From Stictocephala bisonia (lineage: Eukaryota; Arthropoda; Insecta; Hemiptera; Membracidae): 64,000 nucleotides of DNA. Below are positions 42,268-53,384 of the stretch, piece after piece; positions within the stretch are counted from its first letter, which is position 1; each line of letters begins with the position of its first letter. The position numbers were made by a program, and so were the translations under genes. The stretch is from assembly GCA_035578905.1 (NCBI GenBank), contig JAQJVL010000323.1, forward strand, positions 806,001 to 870,000. Reading direction: 5' to 3'. The notes under the pieces were generated by a model. It saw only the letters and a list, made by a program, of their open reading frames with translations, had not been told where the DNA came from and ran no database searches.

Positions 42268-43440
42268 ATGTTAAAAAATACCAGCAATCATGGTTATTTC
42301 CAAGTGAAACTTTTTAAATATCATTCAGTAAAAACTAAAGATTACATAAAAACAATAAGAAATGTAAAAAGCGTAAAGCTTCGCTTTTGTCGTGCAAAAC
42401 TAACCTATTTACAACTCAGACTAGAATGGATTTGCCAAATCAAACTAACAACACTCTGAACAGCAGAAGAAAATATAAAAACTAAATTAGGTAAAAAATT
42501 ATAATCTATAAGTACAGATTTGTCTCACACCGAGTGTTCTTCAGCTGTACTTTCTGTTTTAGCACAAAACATCTGTCATACAAAAATATATGTTACCAGA
42601 CAAATGCTCTAAATATTTACAATAAACTACCAATAATGATTTGAATATTGAGATTTTATATTTTTACAGTTTTATTACATAAACTATTAACTAATTTATA
42701 CATAACATGTGTAGTCCTAAAATCTTTTTTAAAGAAATACGAACCATACATAATTTTTCCTGTTAGGCCATTTATGAAAAACAAACCTAAATTAGTATAA
42801 ATAGACAATATTTGCAATGTCAAACCATTTAAACGCCAACACCAGTAGTACTGTCTGATGAGATCATGGTATCACTAGTCCAAAGAAACGTTTTTAGTTT
42901 CGGCTGCTATCCTTAAAACACAGCCATAAATACGCGGAAACCGCACTGGGGAGACTACGCTTGTGACTGGTCATAGTCCCGTAATGGTTCACAACAGTAA
43001 CATAGTAACAAAATTATTATCATTATAAAACATTCATGTTTTACACCAAACACTAATACTACTTACGGAAATAAAGAAAAACAATACAAATATATTAAGT
43101 AATTGTCTTGAAATGTATATAATTTATACTTTTTTATGCCAAAAAAATAAGAGCCCAAATTTAGTTTTAATTTCAAAGTGATTGTTGTATTGTAGAAGTT
43201 AAAATTCAAAAACTAAATGAACTATGAAGTTCTTTTTTACTTGTACATATTAGTACATAAAAACAACCAGAATAACATCTGAAACTACTGAATAAATTTG
43301 AAGCTAATGAACTTTCTAAAAAGTTAATGGTACTGACACAGATTTAATCTATTAAATGCTTATCCCTAAATTAATTTTTTTAGTCACTTACATAAAACAT
43401 TTTTAAGATAACATAGGATCAAATATGCTCTGATTCTTTA
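42268..43440. other. AT-rich stretch, no gene seen
   Basis: Short AT-rich open frames only (42268-42459). No element identified, apart from a GC-richer patch at 42870-42990 of unknown nature. Confidence 0.4.
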
Positions 43441-43857
43441 AAGGGGGCCGTTTCGCTCCTTGCAAAATATGCCTTTCTATTTCAACGATTTGGTGTCCAT
43501 AATAATGATCGTATCGTAACACTGTAGGTGTCATTTGACAGGTGAATATCTGTTCTAGTGGACCATAAGATGATTTTTGTGAAAATTTTAGTGTTTGAAT
43601 AATTTTGTTGCAGTTTAATATGTAAAACTTCGAGAGTCATTCTTGAATATTTTTAATTAAAAATGTTATGAAATCAACTAATGGTCCACTAGATTGGACT
43701 TTAATAATCATACGGTGTTCATTATGATTATAAACACGGGCCGTACAGTTGAAATAGAAAAGCAAGTTTTAGCCCGCTGACAGGAAGATTGTATGTCTAC
43801 TATAGGACTGTCGACTTTCCAGCCATGACTAAACAGTTTAGGAAACGGCCACCTTGA
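43441..43857. mobile_element. foldback/MITE family F1, copy 2
   Basis: Left end GGGGGCCGTTTCGCTCCTTG...CTATTTCAAC; right end GTTGAAATAGAAAAGCAAGT...GGAAACGGCC. Middle pair TCTAGTGGACCATAA / TGGTCCACTAGA. The whole element can fold back on itself. Left flank CTTTAAA; other copies are next to TTAA. Confidence 0.7.
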
Positions 43858-45898
43858 CGAAGCCAATCAGAATTTTTAAGATGTATCTAAACATCTACAA
43901 AATAAGTAACATACTAAGCATGAAAAAACAGTGACTGTTACATGAATCACATCACAAACATCTCAAACACTAGCTGCAATAAAATAAAGATACAGTTAAG
44001 TTGTTAGTTTTACCTCTAATTTTTATTAGATTTCTAAAGGCATACGTGAGGTCTAGAGAAAGTGAGCTTTAGCAAGTTTCATACTTTTAAAGGCAGAAAA
44101 TCTGCTTTAGATTAAGTGATTTAAGTCTGCGGTGTGCAGATGTGAGACAAGCTATTGCCAAAAATAATTTGTTGAATCATTTTTATTTGGTACCACAAAA
44201 TTCTTGCTTTAGATTATAAATTCATATTTAATTAAAAATGTATGGTGGAACAAGCATTATGGTGACAGGCACGAATGAAGTCGTTGAGATGACATTTTTA
44301 TGATACCAAAAATATTGTTTAGAAATACGATACTTAAGAAATTGTTGAAACATGAATTACAACAGCAAAAATATATTAAAATGCAACTCTTGAAATGGTA
44401 TAGAATGCAGTAGCTTGATTTGAAATAGGTTTTTTTATTTTGCATATATTAGTTCAACGGACTTCATTTGTTACCGTCACTATAGAAACTGAATAACAAA
44501 ATGAATTTTGTCCAATATTAAACAAACACTTATTAATTAACTGTAGTGTATTTTATTACCTCAAATGTGGTATCAGATTGTATCATAACATGTTTAATGA
44601 TTGTGCAAAAAATATGTTAATTGAATGTATGTATTTGGGTTTCCTTATCTTCATACAAAACTTTCATTCACTGATGTTTGCAAATTTTCAAAGATTATAA
44701 AGTAAAGAAGTGAGAACATATATCTTCAAATCCAAATCAAAGCACTTATTGACGAAGTCTGCATCAAACTGAAAGACTCAAGAAATCGAAAAATGTTTAG
44801 TTCCAGAAACATTCAAAAGCTCTTAGTTCAAACATATATTAAAAGCTAAACTTGTTTGTAAACATCTGAAAAAAGTTACATATTAATATTAAATGGCAAG
44901 AGTAATTAATATATACTTCCCAAGTTGTATGTGTTTTATCTTTGTTAATACAGTGAGAAATAAATACTTATATTAAATTAATATATTATTTAACTATTTA
45001 AGTAGTTTTAATTACTTTACAAAATTAATATTTTTTATTAACTTCTTAAATTTTTATCAAGTGGAGATTTGTCAGTTTTATTCACTTATAAACTATGAAA
45101 AATTGTTAAATTCAAACAGAAATCTTAAACATTGCTGAATTAAATAACTAACTACTTTCTAATACATTATATGAACATTACGTAATGAATACTATATAGT
45201 GAGTAACAACAACAAAGATATCATATAAATAACATTAAAACGGCTAATTCTCTTTACTTTTGTAAAATGAATAGCTTGAGCTAACATTGTTTTGAACAAT
45301 GAAAAATTATTTCACTTTTTAACATTTTCACACTGAAACTAATGATAAAATGTATGATGTTAAAAACTGAATAGACAAAAACTTCAATCTTATCTTTGTG
45401 CAAGAATGAAAAAAAGAGTTAAACTTTATCTTTAATAATTTTGATAGGGATAAATTTTCAACTAAATGAAAATATATTTTTAAGAAGAGGGTTTAATCAT
45501 TCTTTATCACAACATCTTTAGATTTTTACAAGTCGAAAAATTTCAATAAATTTTGATCACAGTTATGAAGTAACTAAAGGCGAGCAATAAGTTTCGATAA
45601 ATAATAAAATCAAGAAGGCAACAGAAACAATAAAACTATACACACCCTCCAAATTAATTTATGGACATTTTCCATTTCACTCGTTAAAATATCAACCAAA
45701 AAAGTACACTGATAGATCGACATTTAAAGCTGAAATTGGAAAACGTTACAATCTACAACTGAACTGCTCTGCTGACACTGTGTACGGTGTGTAGCCTCAG
45801 TAGAAACACAAGCACTTGCGTGCATGACCAGTCACTGGTGGGGAGGGCGAGGGCGGACAGGAGATGGTTGTGCGCGGTTCCGTGCGCGCTGCGTACCG
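43858..45898 (-). other. region downstream of the Yippee-like stop, probable 3' UTR then intergenic
   Basis: AT-rich, without coding signal on either strand. Several TTTATT (AATAAA on -) hexamers occur, for example near 45076-45081, so the 3' end cannot be fixed by eye. GC is high in the first 100 bp after the stop (45800-45898). Confidence 0.35.
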
Positions 45899-45991
45899 CT
45901 AGTTGTCCCACCCATTCTCTTTGATCATGTGAGCCAATTCAATGATGTATTTGCCCTCCTTGTATTTTTGGCTGGACTCGAAAGCGTGTTC
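45899..45991 (-). CDS. YPEL terminal exon
   Basis: Acceptor TTATGCGCAG before 45991 and stop TAG at 45901-45899. It encodes [20 protein letters not shown] plus [10 protein letters not shown]. Phase 0 entry. Confidence 0.95.
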   Translation of the reverse strand, partial: EHAFESSQKYKEGKYIIELAHMIKENGWDN

Positions 45992-48900
45992 CTGCGCATA
46001 ACAAAAGTGTTTAAACAGATGGAACAACATTCTTGCTTTATACCACAGAGAAAATAGAAACAGAGGTCACTTTCTTATAGCAGCAGAGAACGTTTCAGTC
46101 GCAGTTAGAAATAAATTACAACTGTATACATCTTTATCTGTCCCGCCCACCTTTACACGGACAGTGATATTGACCCACCCGGCCAACCTACACGGATAGG
46201 GATATTGACCCTCCCGCTCACCCTTACACGTTCAGTGGTATTGATACGTGGTATTGTAAAATATGGGTATGTCTTTCCACGCACCTAGTATGGTGGATAA
46301 GGATGACATCACATACAGTGGTAATGACCCACCCGCCCACCCATACACGTACAGTGGTATTGACCCACCCGCCCACCCATACACGTACAGTGGTAATGAC
46401 CCACCCGCCCACTCATACACGTACAGTGGTAATGACCCACCCACCCACCCATATACGTACAGTGGTAATGACCCACCCGCCCACTCATACACCACTGTAC
46501 GTGTAAGGGCGGGCGGGTGGGTGGGTCAGTACCAATGTACGTGTAGGGGCGGGTGGGTGGGTCAGTACCACTGTACGTGTATGTTACGTCCTTACGTACT
46601 ATAAAATGTTACGTACTACTCATACAGTTATTAGATATGTTTTTACTCGCGTATCTGATAATTATTACGTTTATCCTTCAGTATTTTGTGGGAATAAGAG
46701 AAGGACTGACAAGGTGCTGGCCATGCTGTCTCATGGTGAACTTAACTACTCAATACACATTTGTGTGCTATTTGATGCAACCTCTGTTATCCTCTAAAAT
46801 AATTTATTATTTTAATCAAAGATATTTTATTAACTTTTATAATTAACAAAAACAAGAATTTGAGTAGTTCTGAAGGTAGTAAAGATTTTACACTATTTAC
46901 ATCCAGTTCAGTTGACTCTGGTAAAAGTTACGAGATTATTCTCAATTTCTCACTGCGCAAAACTTCAACATGAAATACCTATAATATTTTTCATTTTCCC
47001 TTCAAATTTCTTCTTCATTTAAAGGAAAAACTGTTTTAAAGTACAATTCCATATACTGTATATGGAATTGTTTTGAGGGGTTTTGATTCAACAGAATCTA
47101 GCTGTTGAAAGACTGCCCTCTTGTTGGGTTGTTGAACATTTTTATGTAATTATTCTGTATTTATCATGACTGATTGTTGTTACGAATATATTTTTATATT
47201 TTTGTTATGTTTTATTTGTTTTCATGTTATATACCTTCTAATATTTACTGTATTATTATGATTGTCATTTTACTTTGTGTTGGTGGGTTAGTTACATATT
47301 ACCGGTTGGAAACATTAAATATACTTATATATGAACATAATAAAATCAATTACCTATTTAATTTTAGTAAAATATTAACAAAATTTGTCCAGTGTATTAG
47401 AAAATTGATGTATTAACTGTAATATATATATATAATAATTGCTCTTTACTAACTCTAAGTGGAGAGGAAAACAGTAGCTGCTATGTAAAAAAAGTGAAGA
47501 AAACAGTGTCAGTTAGCTGAAAATCAGACCAACACTACATGGTTCTGATTCCATGTAAAGTTATAGGTCCCTTAGTTGCCCTGGCTATTGCACTAATAAT
47601 AAATAGCTCTTTCTGAAGAACAGTAGACCTTAGTTATAACAATGACTACACTCGCTCATCTGCCCTCATCACACTCATTCGCCCCCATATCTTGACGATC
47701 GGCGTCTTACTAATGAATAACAAATAAAACAATTCTGAGACAGAGTTGGTCTTTCAATAATTTGAATGAAGACCCTTCATACACAAAATCCACATAGAGT
47801 CCAACCTCAACAGCTGGTAGATATAACCACGCGTAAAACTGAAAGTACAGACAGTCACACTTCAAAACGTTCTTCGAGTGAAGAAGAAAATCCACAAACT
47901 AAACAAATTATAAATTCAGTATATGAACACAAAGTAATTGAGAAAACTAAATACTGTAATTTAAATGCGTACTTTAAAGTTTGTGAAAATGATTTCTCAT
48001 AATATAAACAGAGACAAACTTGTTCCAACTGCTCAAAACTTTTAGCAAACTGTTTCAGTAGCGTGTTTCTTTACAAGCACATGGCATTGAGATATAACTT
48101 ACGTTTTTCAGCTGGGAATTCATTCTTTGTTAATATTTCAATTCTATTAAACTGTAGGAAACATTTTGAATTGTTAACAGTGATATAGAAATAAAATTTT
48201 AAAAGAAATAACAAACTCTAGCGGGAAGTATTGGTAAATTTGTTGGAGGTTTCCAACGCTTCGTGTTTTAGAACTAACACAACGTTTCGACAGGTGTGAC
48301 ACTCTTGTCTTCAGGTGTTACTTATGTTATTACTACCTCATTGTAGATATAAAAATATTTTTTTCTTGTTATGTATACTATAACTATCCCATGTCACTGT
48401 ACAAGTTTGCTGATTATGATAGACTTCTTAGAAAATCAAATCTTCAAACAAACTATTACTATTTCATAATTTGTATTGTTAATTGATAACATGTGTTTTT
48501 TTTTTTTGTTCTTTTTATAGTATGTTTTTTTTCATTATTGTTTGTTTATATAGTAGTTGTAATAAGACATTACTTTCTGAGAAGTGTACCGTAATGTATA
48601 AACATATGATTTTTAAGGGCTTTCCACGTCGATATAGGTAGTTAAGTAGTATAAAAAAAGTTTTTTATATGTAGGCTAAAGTAGTAGGTAATACCTGAAG
48701 ATGAGAGGAGTTTTTATACGTGCCGCATTGTGTTAGTGTTAAAAACACTTGAATCGTTGGAAATCTCCTAAACCAATATGAACAATCCAAAGGTAACACA
48801 TAACCTCCAAACAACATTACTCACATATTTCCAGCCAAGAGTGGTTTTGCAGCATTCACAGTAAATATCAGCGACTGCATGGAGCCCGGTAAGTAGGACT

Positions 48901-49850
48901 CGCTCCTCGGCGGGTCCACAGCCCACATTCACCCTGTACAACTCACATTCGTCAGTTACTTACATAGTTCACAAACTTACAGTTTAACGTCTTTATTACT
49001 TCAGATATATTCAAAGTGTCTGAATCTAATTAAATACAAGACATTCACAACAGCTTCTGAAATAAAAAAAGTTAACATTATCACAAACAAATAATTTGGT
49101 GAAGACTTAAAAAAAGTTTAATAAAGGGCTTTATTTTGATAATGTAGTCTCTCTGAATTTAATAGAGAAGCATAATTTTATACTATTATCTATAAAAAGT
49201 ATCAATACAGTTGAACATTATTGAATGTGCACAGTACTGTTAACGAAATTTTCCGGTAGCGTAGTTAGTTAAAGCCCAGCTTCATAAGCTGATGGTTCTG
49301 TGTTCAATCCTAATTAGTCATAAAAAAGTTTTGAAAAGGATCAGCTGATAACCACCAGCTGTTCATTTGTCATTGGACAATTAATTAAAGACACTTTCTA
49401 AGGAATGGTCAGCCCTAGTTTGTAACAAAGACTGCATTCGCTCATCTACAATCGTTCAAAATCAATATTCGCCCATATCTTGACGATCGGTATCTTATGA
49501 ACAAGTAAAACAAATACATAAATACAAATAAGAACAAAGTTGCAATAGAGACAAATTTTCCCCAAGCAAAATAGATTCATATTTTTAACAAATATATTTA
49601 TACTTCTACATTTATTTTAAACTAATAAGTATTGCATTTTTTAAACCAAGACTCAAGACAGACCAAATAGATGACAGTTTGATTACAGAAAATTGATTCT
49701 AACAGCTGTGGAGCACATACACGTTGGCTAAGAAGACTATTGTTAACTCAAATTAAATATAATCTCTATAAATTTATATATATTTAAACTCTAATTTAAT
49801 ACTCACACACTGTTGAAGAGATACGCTCGGCCTTGACTTCCTTGGAAGGA
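45899..49850 (-). CDS. Yippee-like (YPEL) zinc-binding protein, last three coding exons
   Basis: Minus-strand exons 49850-49807, 48933-48825 and 45991-45899 join in phase (0, 2, 0) to read [81 protein letters not shown] and stop. This is the unmistakable C-terminal two thirds of a YPEL1-4-type Yippee domain. The second zinc CxxC is CECC here. The first exon with the first CxxC is missing; it should end in phase 0 right of 49850 and is probably beyond 64 kb. YPEL proteins are small, highly conserved nuclear/cytoplasmic proteins tied to cell division and the cytoskeleton; their biochemical activity is not settled. Conservation argues for a working gene. Confidence 0.95.
46139..46590. repeat. 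36-bp inverted minisatellite, locus 3 (in the last YPEL intron)
   Basis: Degenerate forward units at 46139-46252 (GACCCACCCGGCCAACCTAC), unrelated spacer, then well-conserved forward units 46312-46490 and inverted units 46490-46590. Same core as loci 1 and 2 (CCCATACACGTACAGTGGTA). Open frames over it are artefacts. Confidence 0.92.
46591..48240. other. YPEL intron, mostly unremarkable, with a SINE fragment
   Basis: At about 47605-47730 a segment (CACTCGCTCATCTGCCCTCA, CCCCCATATCTTGACGATCG) matches the 3' half of the SINE at 49252-49530. Remaining open frames (46553-46846, 47174-47416, 47766-48002) are AT-rich without motifs. Confidence 0.45.
48243..48768. mobile_element. inverted-repeat element with hammerhead-like cores (Penelope-like relic?)
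   Basis: Left arm 48243-48318 (minus strand: ACACCTGAAGACAAGAGTGT, CCTGTCGAAACGTTGTGTTA, GCGTTGGAAACCTCC) and right arm 48690-48768 (plus: ATACCTGAAGATGAGAGGAG, CATTGTGTTAGTGTTAAAAA, TCGTTGGAAATCTCC) are imperfect inverted copies about 370 bp apart. The left arm has CTGAAGA, GAAA and the self-complementary ACGT followed by T, in hammerhead order. The right arm has lost the GAAA. Diverged, so older than the 25690 palindrome. Confidence 0.5.
48825..48933 (-). CDS. YPEL penultimate exon (second zinc CxxC)
   Basis: Acceptor GTTGTACAG before 48933 and donor GTGAGT after 48825. It encodes [36 protein letters not shown]. One base of a split Val codon at the start; ends in phase 0. Confidence 0.95.
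49252..49530 (+). mobile_element. tRNA-derived SINE, second family
   Basis: Head GGTAGCGTAGTTAGTTAAAG (box A), anticodon-arm-like CCAGCTTCATAAGCTGA with CAT at the anticodon position, box B TGTGTTCAATCC: a Met-tRNA-like 5' end. The body continues with CTGATAACCACCAGCTGTTC and ends with CATATCTTGACGATCGGTAT, shared with the fragment at 47605-47730. No similarity seen to the Leu-type SINE at 20897/22465. Confidence 0.65.
49807..49850 (-). CDS. YPEL exon encoding [15 protein letters not shown]
   Basis: 44-bp micro-exon: acceptor TTTTTGTTGCAG before 49850, donor GTGAGT after 49807. Fourteen codons plus two bases of the next Val. Sequence and split position match the YPEL family. Confidence 0.93.
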
Positions 49851-51095
49851 CTGCAACAAAAACAAACACCACAAATAAAATCATTGTCTATAAAGCCCCT
49901 GAAGTTAACATTATAGCAAAATACAGAAATTAACAAGGATAATATAGTTCAAGATGCATTATGGATCGTTTCAGTCTAGAGCCTTTTTTATCACATTAAA
50001 AAGTACAGTATATTCAGAGCAGGGCTAAAGAAAGCTAAGAGATATCCTACTGACACTCTTTTCATGAAATATCTCTTCTTTCCTAATGCCAGTTGCATGA
50101 AAAGCATCTTTTAAGACACATTTACAACAATTTTCACTTCATTATTTCAGGAACTCTTATAATAACAGTCATGCAGGAAATGACAATAATAACTACTCGT
50201 GTATTTTTATTATGATGCAACCAGCTAATTACTACTGTCATGGGGATAAGTAATTGTATTTATTTTATGTCCTAACTATAAAAAAGCAAATAAGCGTCCT
50301 CAATTCCGTACAGGTATAACACAAACAAAACAAGTTTACAGTATCAAACTTGGAGGATACAACAAGTTGTTCTGATTAATTCAGTAGGTAACGGATCTCG
50401 TTTTTGAGTTTGTAGGCAAAATTAATTAATGAGTTATTTTGTTGTGATCAAGGTCTGGTACGTTTTGTGTAGCGATATGAACTATGCAGTCAATGTATCA
50501 TGACTGGCATCCCCCCCCCATGTCGGCCAGTTAACATTTGTTAAAATATGCTCTAGTCTGTATGATTATTAAACCCCTATCCTAGTGGACCATAAGTTGA
50601 TAATTGAGTTTTTAAAATATGAAACTATCGAGAATTATTATTTAAAGTTTCTTATGTTTAACCATATTAAAGGTAAAAAAATACCCATTTATTTACAAAA
50701 ACCAACTTAGGGTCCATTAGAATAGGTATTCAACTTTAATTGTTACAATATGATTATTTTTATGAACCGCATTGTTGAAATAGTAAATCCTGTTTATGGT
50801 GTTTTTTGCAGAGAGAAACTACCACCTTAACAATGAATAATAATAATGATGAATGTAACTTAATTCACTGAGAGGCACTGAAACAAAACTATTATAAAGT
50901 GATTCATACAGTGTTTATTTGAGGCCAACTGAATACAATCTACATTAGTATTAGTTACTCCTTATAAGTTAGTATAGTGTGTGTAATTGATCGATAGACA
51001 CCCACTATTATTAAAAGTGTAATTCAATCTAAGAACAGTCACCAAGTCAAGGAGTGTAATTGGCTTTCAGACGATACAAGAACTGATGTTAAATT
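49851..51095. other. YPEL first intron (downstream part) with foldback copy 3
   Basis: At about 50505-50830 a copy of family F1: CCTAGTGGACCATAAGTTGA, inverted GGGTCCATTAGAATAGG and the terminal GTTGAAATAGTAAATCCTG. Otherwise AT-rich with no exon for the YPEL N terminus. Confidence 0.5.
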
Positions 51096-52490
51096 CAAAT
51101 TCAAATACTCTTTATTCATTTTTATGTACATATGATACAATGAATAGCGCCAAGGTTCTAAACACTAACTTACTTAACTAAACTAATCAAACAATTTTGA
51201 AATTAATAAATATTTACATTGTTTAGTACTGACTGTAGTTACAAACTCTGTTCTGGATGTTCAGTTTATATTAGAGTTAGAGAGTGGTAAATAGTTCCTC
51301 AACAGAGTAGAGAGCTTTGTTGAGCAAGTATTCTTTTAACTTGTTTTTGAACTTAAGGCCTTTTTCGATTTTTATGTTTTGCGGTATGTATTTTAAAAAT
51401 CTGTTTCCCATATATGTAGGTTTTTTTTCAAGAAACTTTAGCCTATGGTCCTGGACCACCTCATTTTTTGCTCTTGTGTTATAAGGGTGACTGGGTGACT
51501 TAAAATTTAAGTCTAATTTTTGATTTTTTGCTGAAAGAATGCATTCAAAAATATACTGGCCATAAACAGTAAAAAATTTTAAATGTTTAAAATGTTCCTT
51601 AGCTGAATCATCATGTTTTGGCCTTAGCATTATCCGTATGGCCTTTTTTTGTTGCTTTAAAATATTATCCATATTTACTTGTTTTGCTGAACCATACAGA
51701 GCAATGCAAAAAGAAACATGAGAATGTACATAAGCAAAATATATATTTTTTAACGTTTTTAGGTCACAGTAGTAACTCATTCGTGATAATGCATAGACCC
51801 CAGAATTTATTTTAATTAAAAGCTTATGAACGTGTTCGTCCCAATTCAGATGACGATCTATTGTTAAACCTAGAAAATTTGTGCTGTTTTCAATTTCAAT
51901 TTGGATGATTGACAGAATATTGTTGGGTCCTTTAACATCCTATTTTGGGGTGTTTTGAATTTTAAATAGTTTGTCTTTTTAGAATTTAAAGTAAATTGTG
52001 GTTTTTCAAATAGTTTCCAATTTTTTCTAATTCGTTAAATGTATTAATTTCTAATTCTTCTAAAGAGTTTGATGACATCACTAGGTTAGCATCATCAGCA
52101 TTTAGACAAAGCTCACTGTTTGGCTTATGTGCCAGCACCCCTTCCATGCCACCCAGATAACACAGAATCAGCAATGGACCTAAGATTATGGTCCACAAGA
52201 CCTTGGGGTACACCAAACCTTAGATCATTGTATTGTGTAAGATAGACCCTTGGGGTACACCAAACCTTAGATCATTGTATTGTGAAGAGGTTTTAATAAT
52301 TTTGTTGTATTTTGATAAATGGGTTATTTCTACATATTGAGATCTGTCAGACAGGTAAGACCGAAACCAGCTAAGAGCATTTTTTGCTACTCCCAGATCT
52401 TTTAATTTGTCTATGAGCTTAGAGTGTTTAACACTATTGAAAGCTTTTGAGATATCTATCTCTGTTAGTGTCATGTCTGGGCTTAACAGT
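51096..52490 (-). mobile_element. 5'-truncated CR1-like LINE (LINE-C), - strand
   Basis: RT frame 52474-52220: EIDISKAFNSVKHSKLIDKL, WFRSYLSDRSQYVEI, FGVPQGSI. Next 52216-51986: ILGPLLIL, LNADDANLVMSS (active-site YADD reads NADD). C-terminal frame 51780-51277: YVHSHVSFCIALYGSAKQ, QKKAIRIM, HPYNTRAKNEV, HRLKFLEKKPTYMGNRFLKY, LYSVEELF. The 3' end has AATAAA and a TTTGAATTTGAATTT microsatellite tail. A 47-bp tandem duplication (52201-52294) doubles the GVPQG block. Same family as LINE-A. Confidence 0.85.
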
Positions 52491-53384
52491 GCTGCGTCCC
52501 CATATTGAGGAAAACTGTACTTAAGTTACATCAGTCAAGTTGCGAGATGGAAGTCATCAGACAGAGCTGCATGAAGAGCTGTGATCTACCATCATGGAAG
52601 AGTTCATATCGCAGAAGTAGATAATTTTTGCTGGCTAGTAAAAAATAGAAGGGATTTTATTGGTTATAAATTTAAAATAAACTTCTTTTAATAATTTGAG
52701 TATCATCTATTATCTGTTTTACACTAACTAAAATAATTAGACTCATACAATCCTTATTGGCAGAATATTCTTTTAGCATGTGGAATATAATAAATACAAT
52801 ATTACAACTGAATTAAATATAAACACTAGCATTAAATAACTTGTATATATTTATTTTAAAAAAGCTATTTATTTCCTCTTATTGCAATTAATTTAATTCA
52901 AATCACTTCATGTGTTAGTCTACCCAGCTGAAAACATCATAGAATATGACTTTGATAGAGACAATTGGTGAAAAGAACATTGGAATATGGATTCCTGCAA
53001 GCTCAGAGTGGCAAAAAGTGTTTTACTTCATCCATCCAAATCAATTAATAATTTATTTATGAGATGTAGTAAGAAAAGCAGGATAATCTTGTTAGTAAAT
53101 CCACTTTCAAAACGGAACTAAATTTTAAAATTCACTCAAAGTTGACAGTGTGACCAGAGATTATGAAAATTCTCAGTTAAATGTGATAAATCTTTCTATT
53201 TAATTTGATGAGGGCTAAAATCAAGGCTAGTCTGCTTTCTCTGCCAAATTGCCTTCACATCTGACTGTTGTTAATTACATTTCAACTTAACTTTCCATTC
53301 AACTCATTCCCTTAGAGAAATTCCAACTGCTTGATTTTAATTAAGTCTATACGATATTGCACGAAGGCTAGTTGCTGTTTTTTT
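52491..53384. other. AT-rich stretch, no gene seen
   Basis: Nothing recognised between LINE-C and the satellite array. Confidence 0.4.

Noticed and set aside
45824..46057. 77-codon + strand frame at 45824-46057
   Set aside because: It is the antisense of the YPEL terminal exon, which has clear family identity on the - strand.
46224..46604. Similar frames over the third 36-bp array
   Set aside because: Same repeat artefact.
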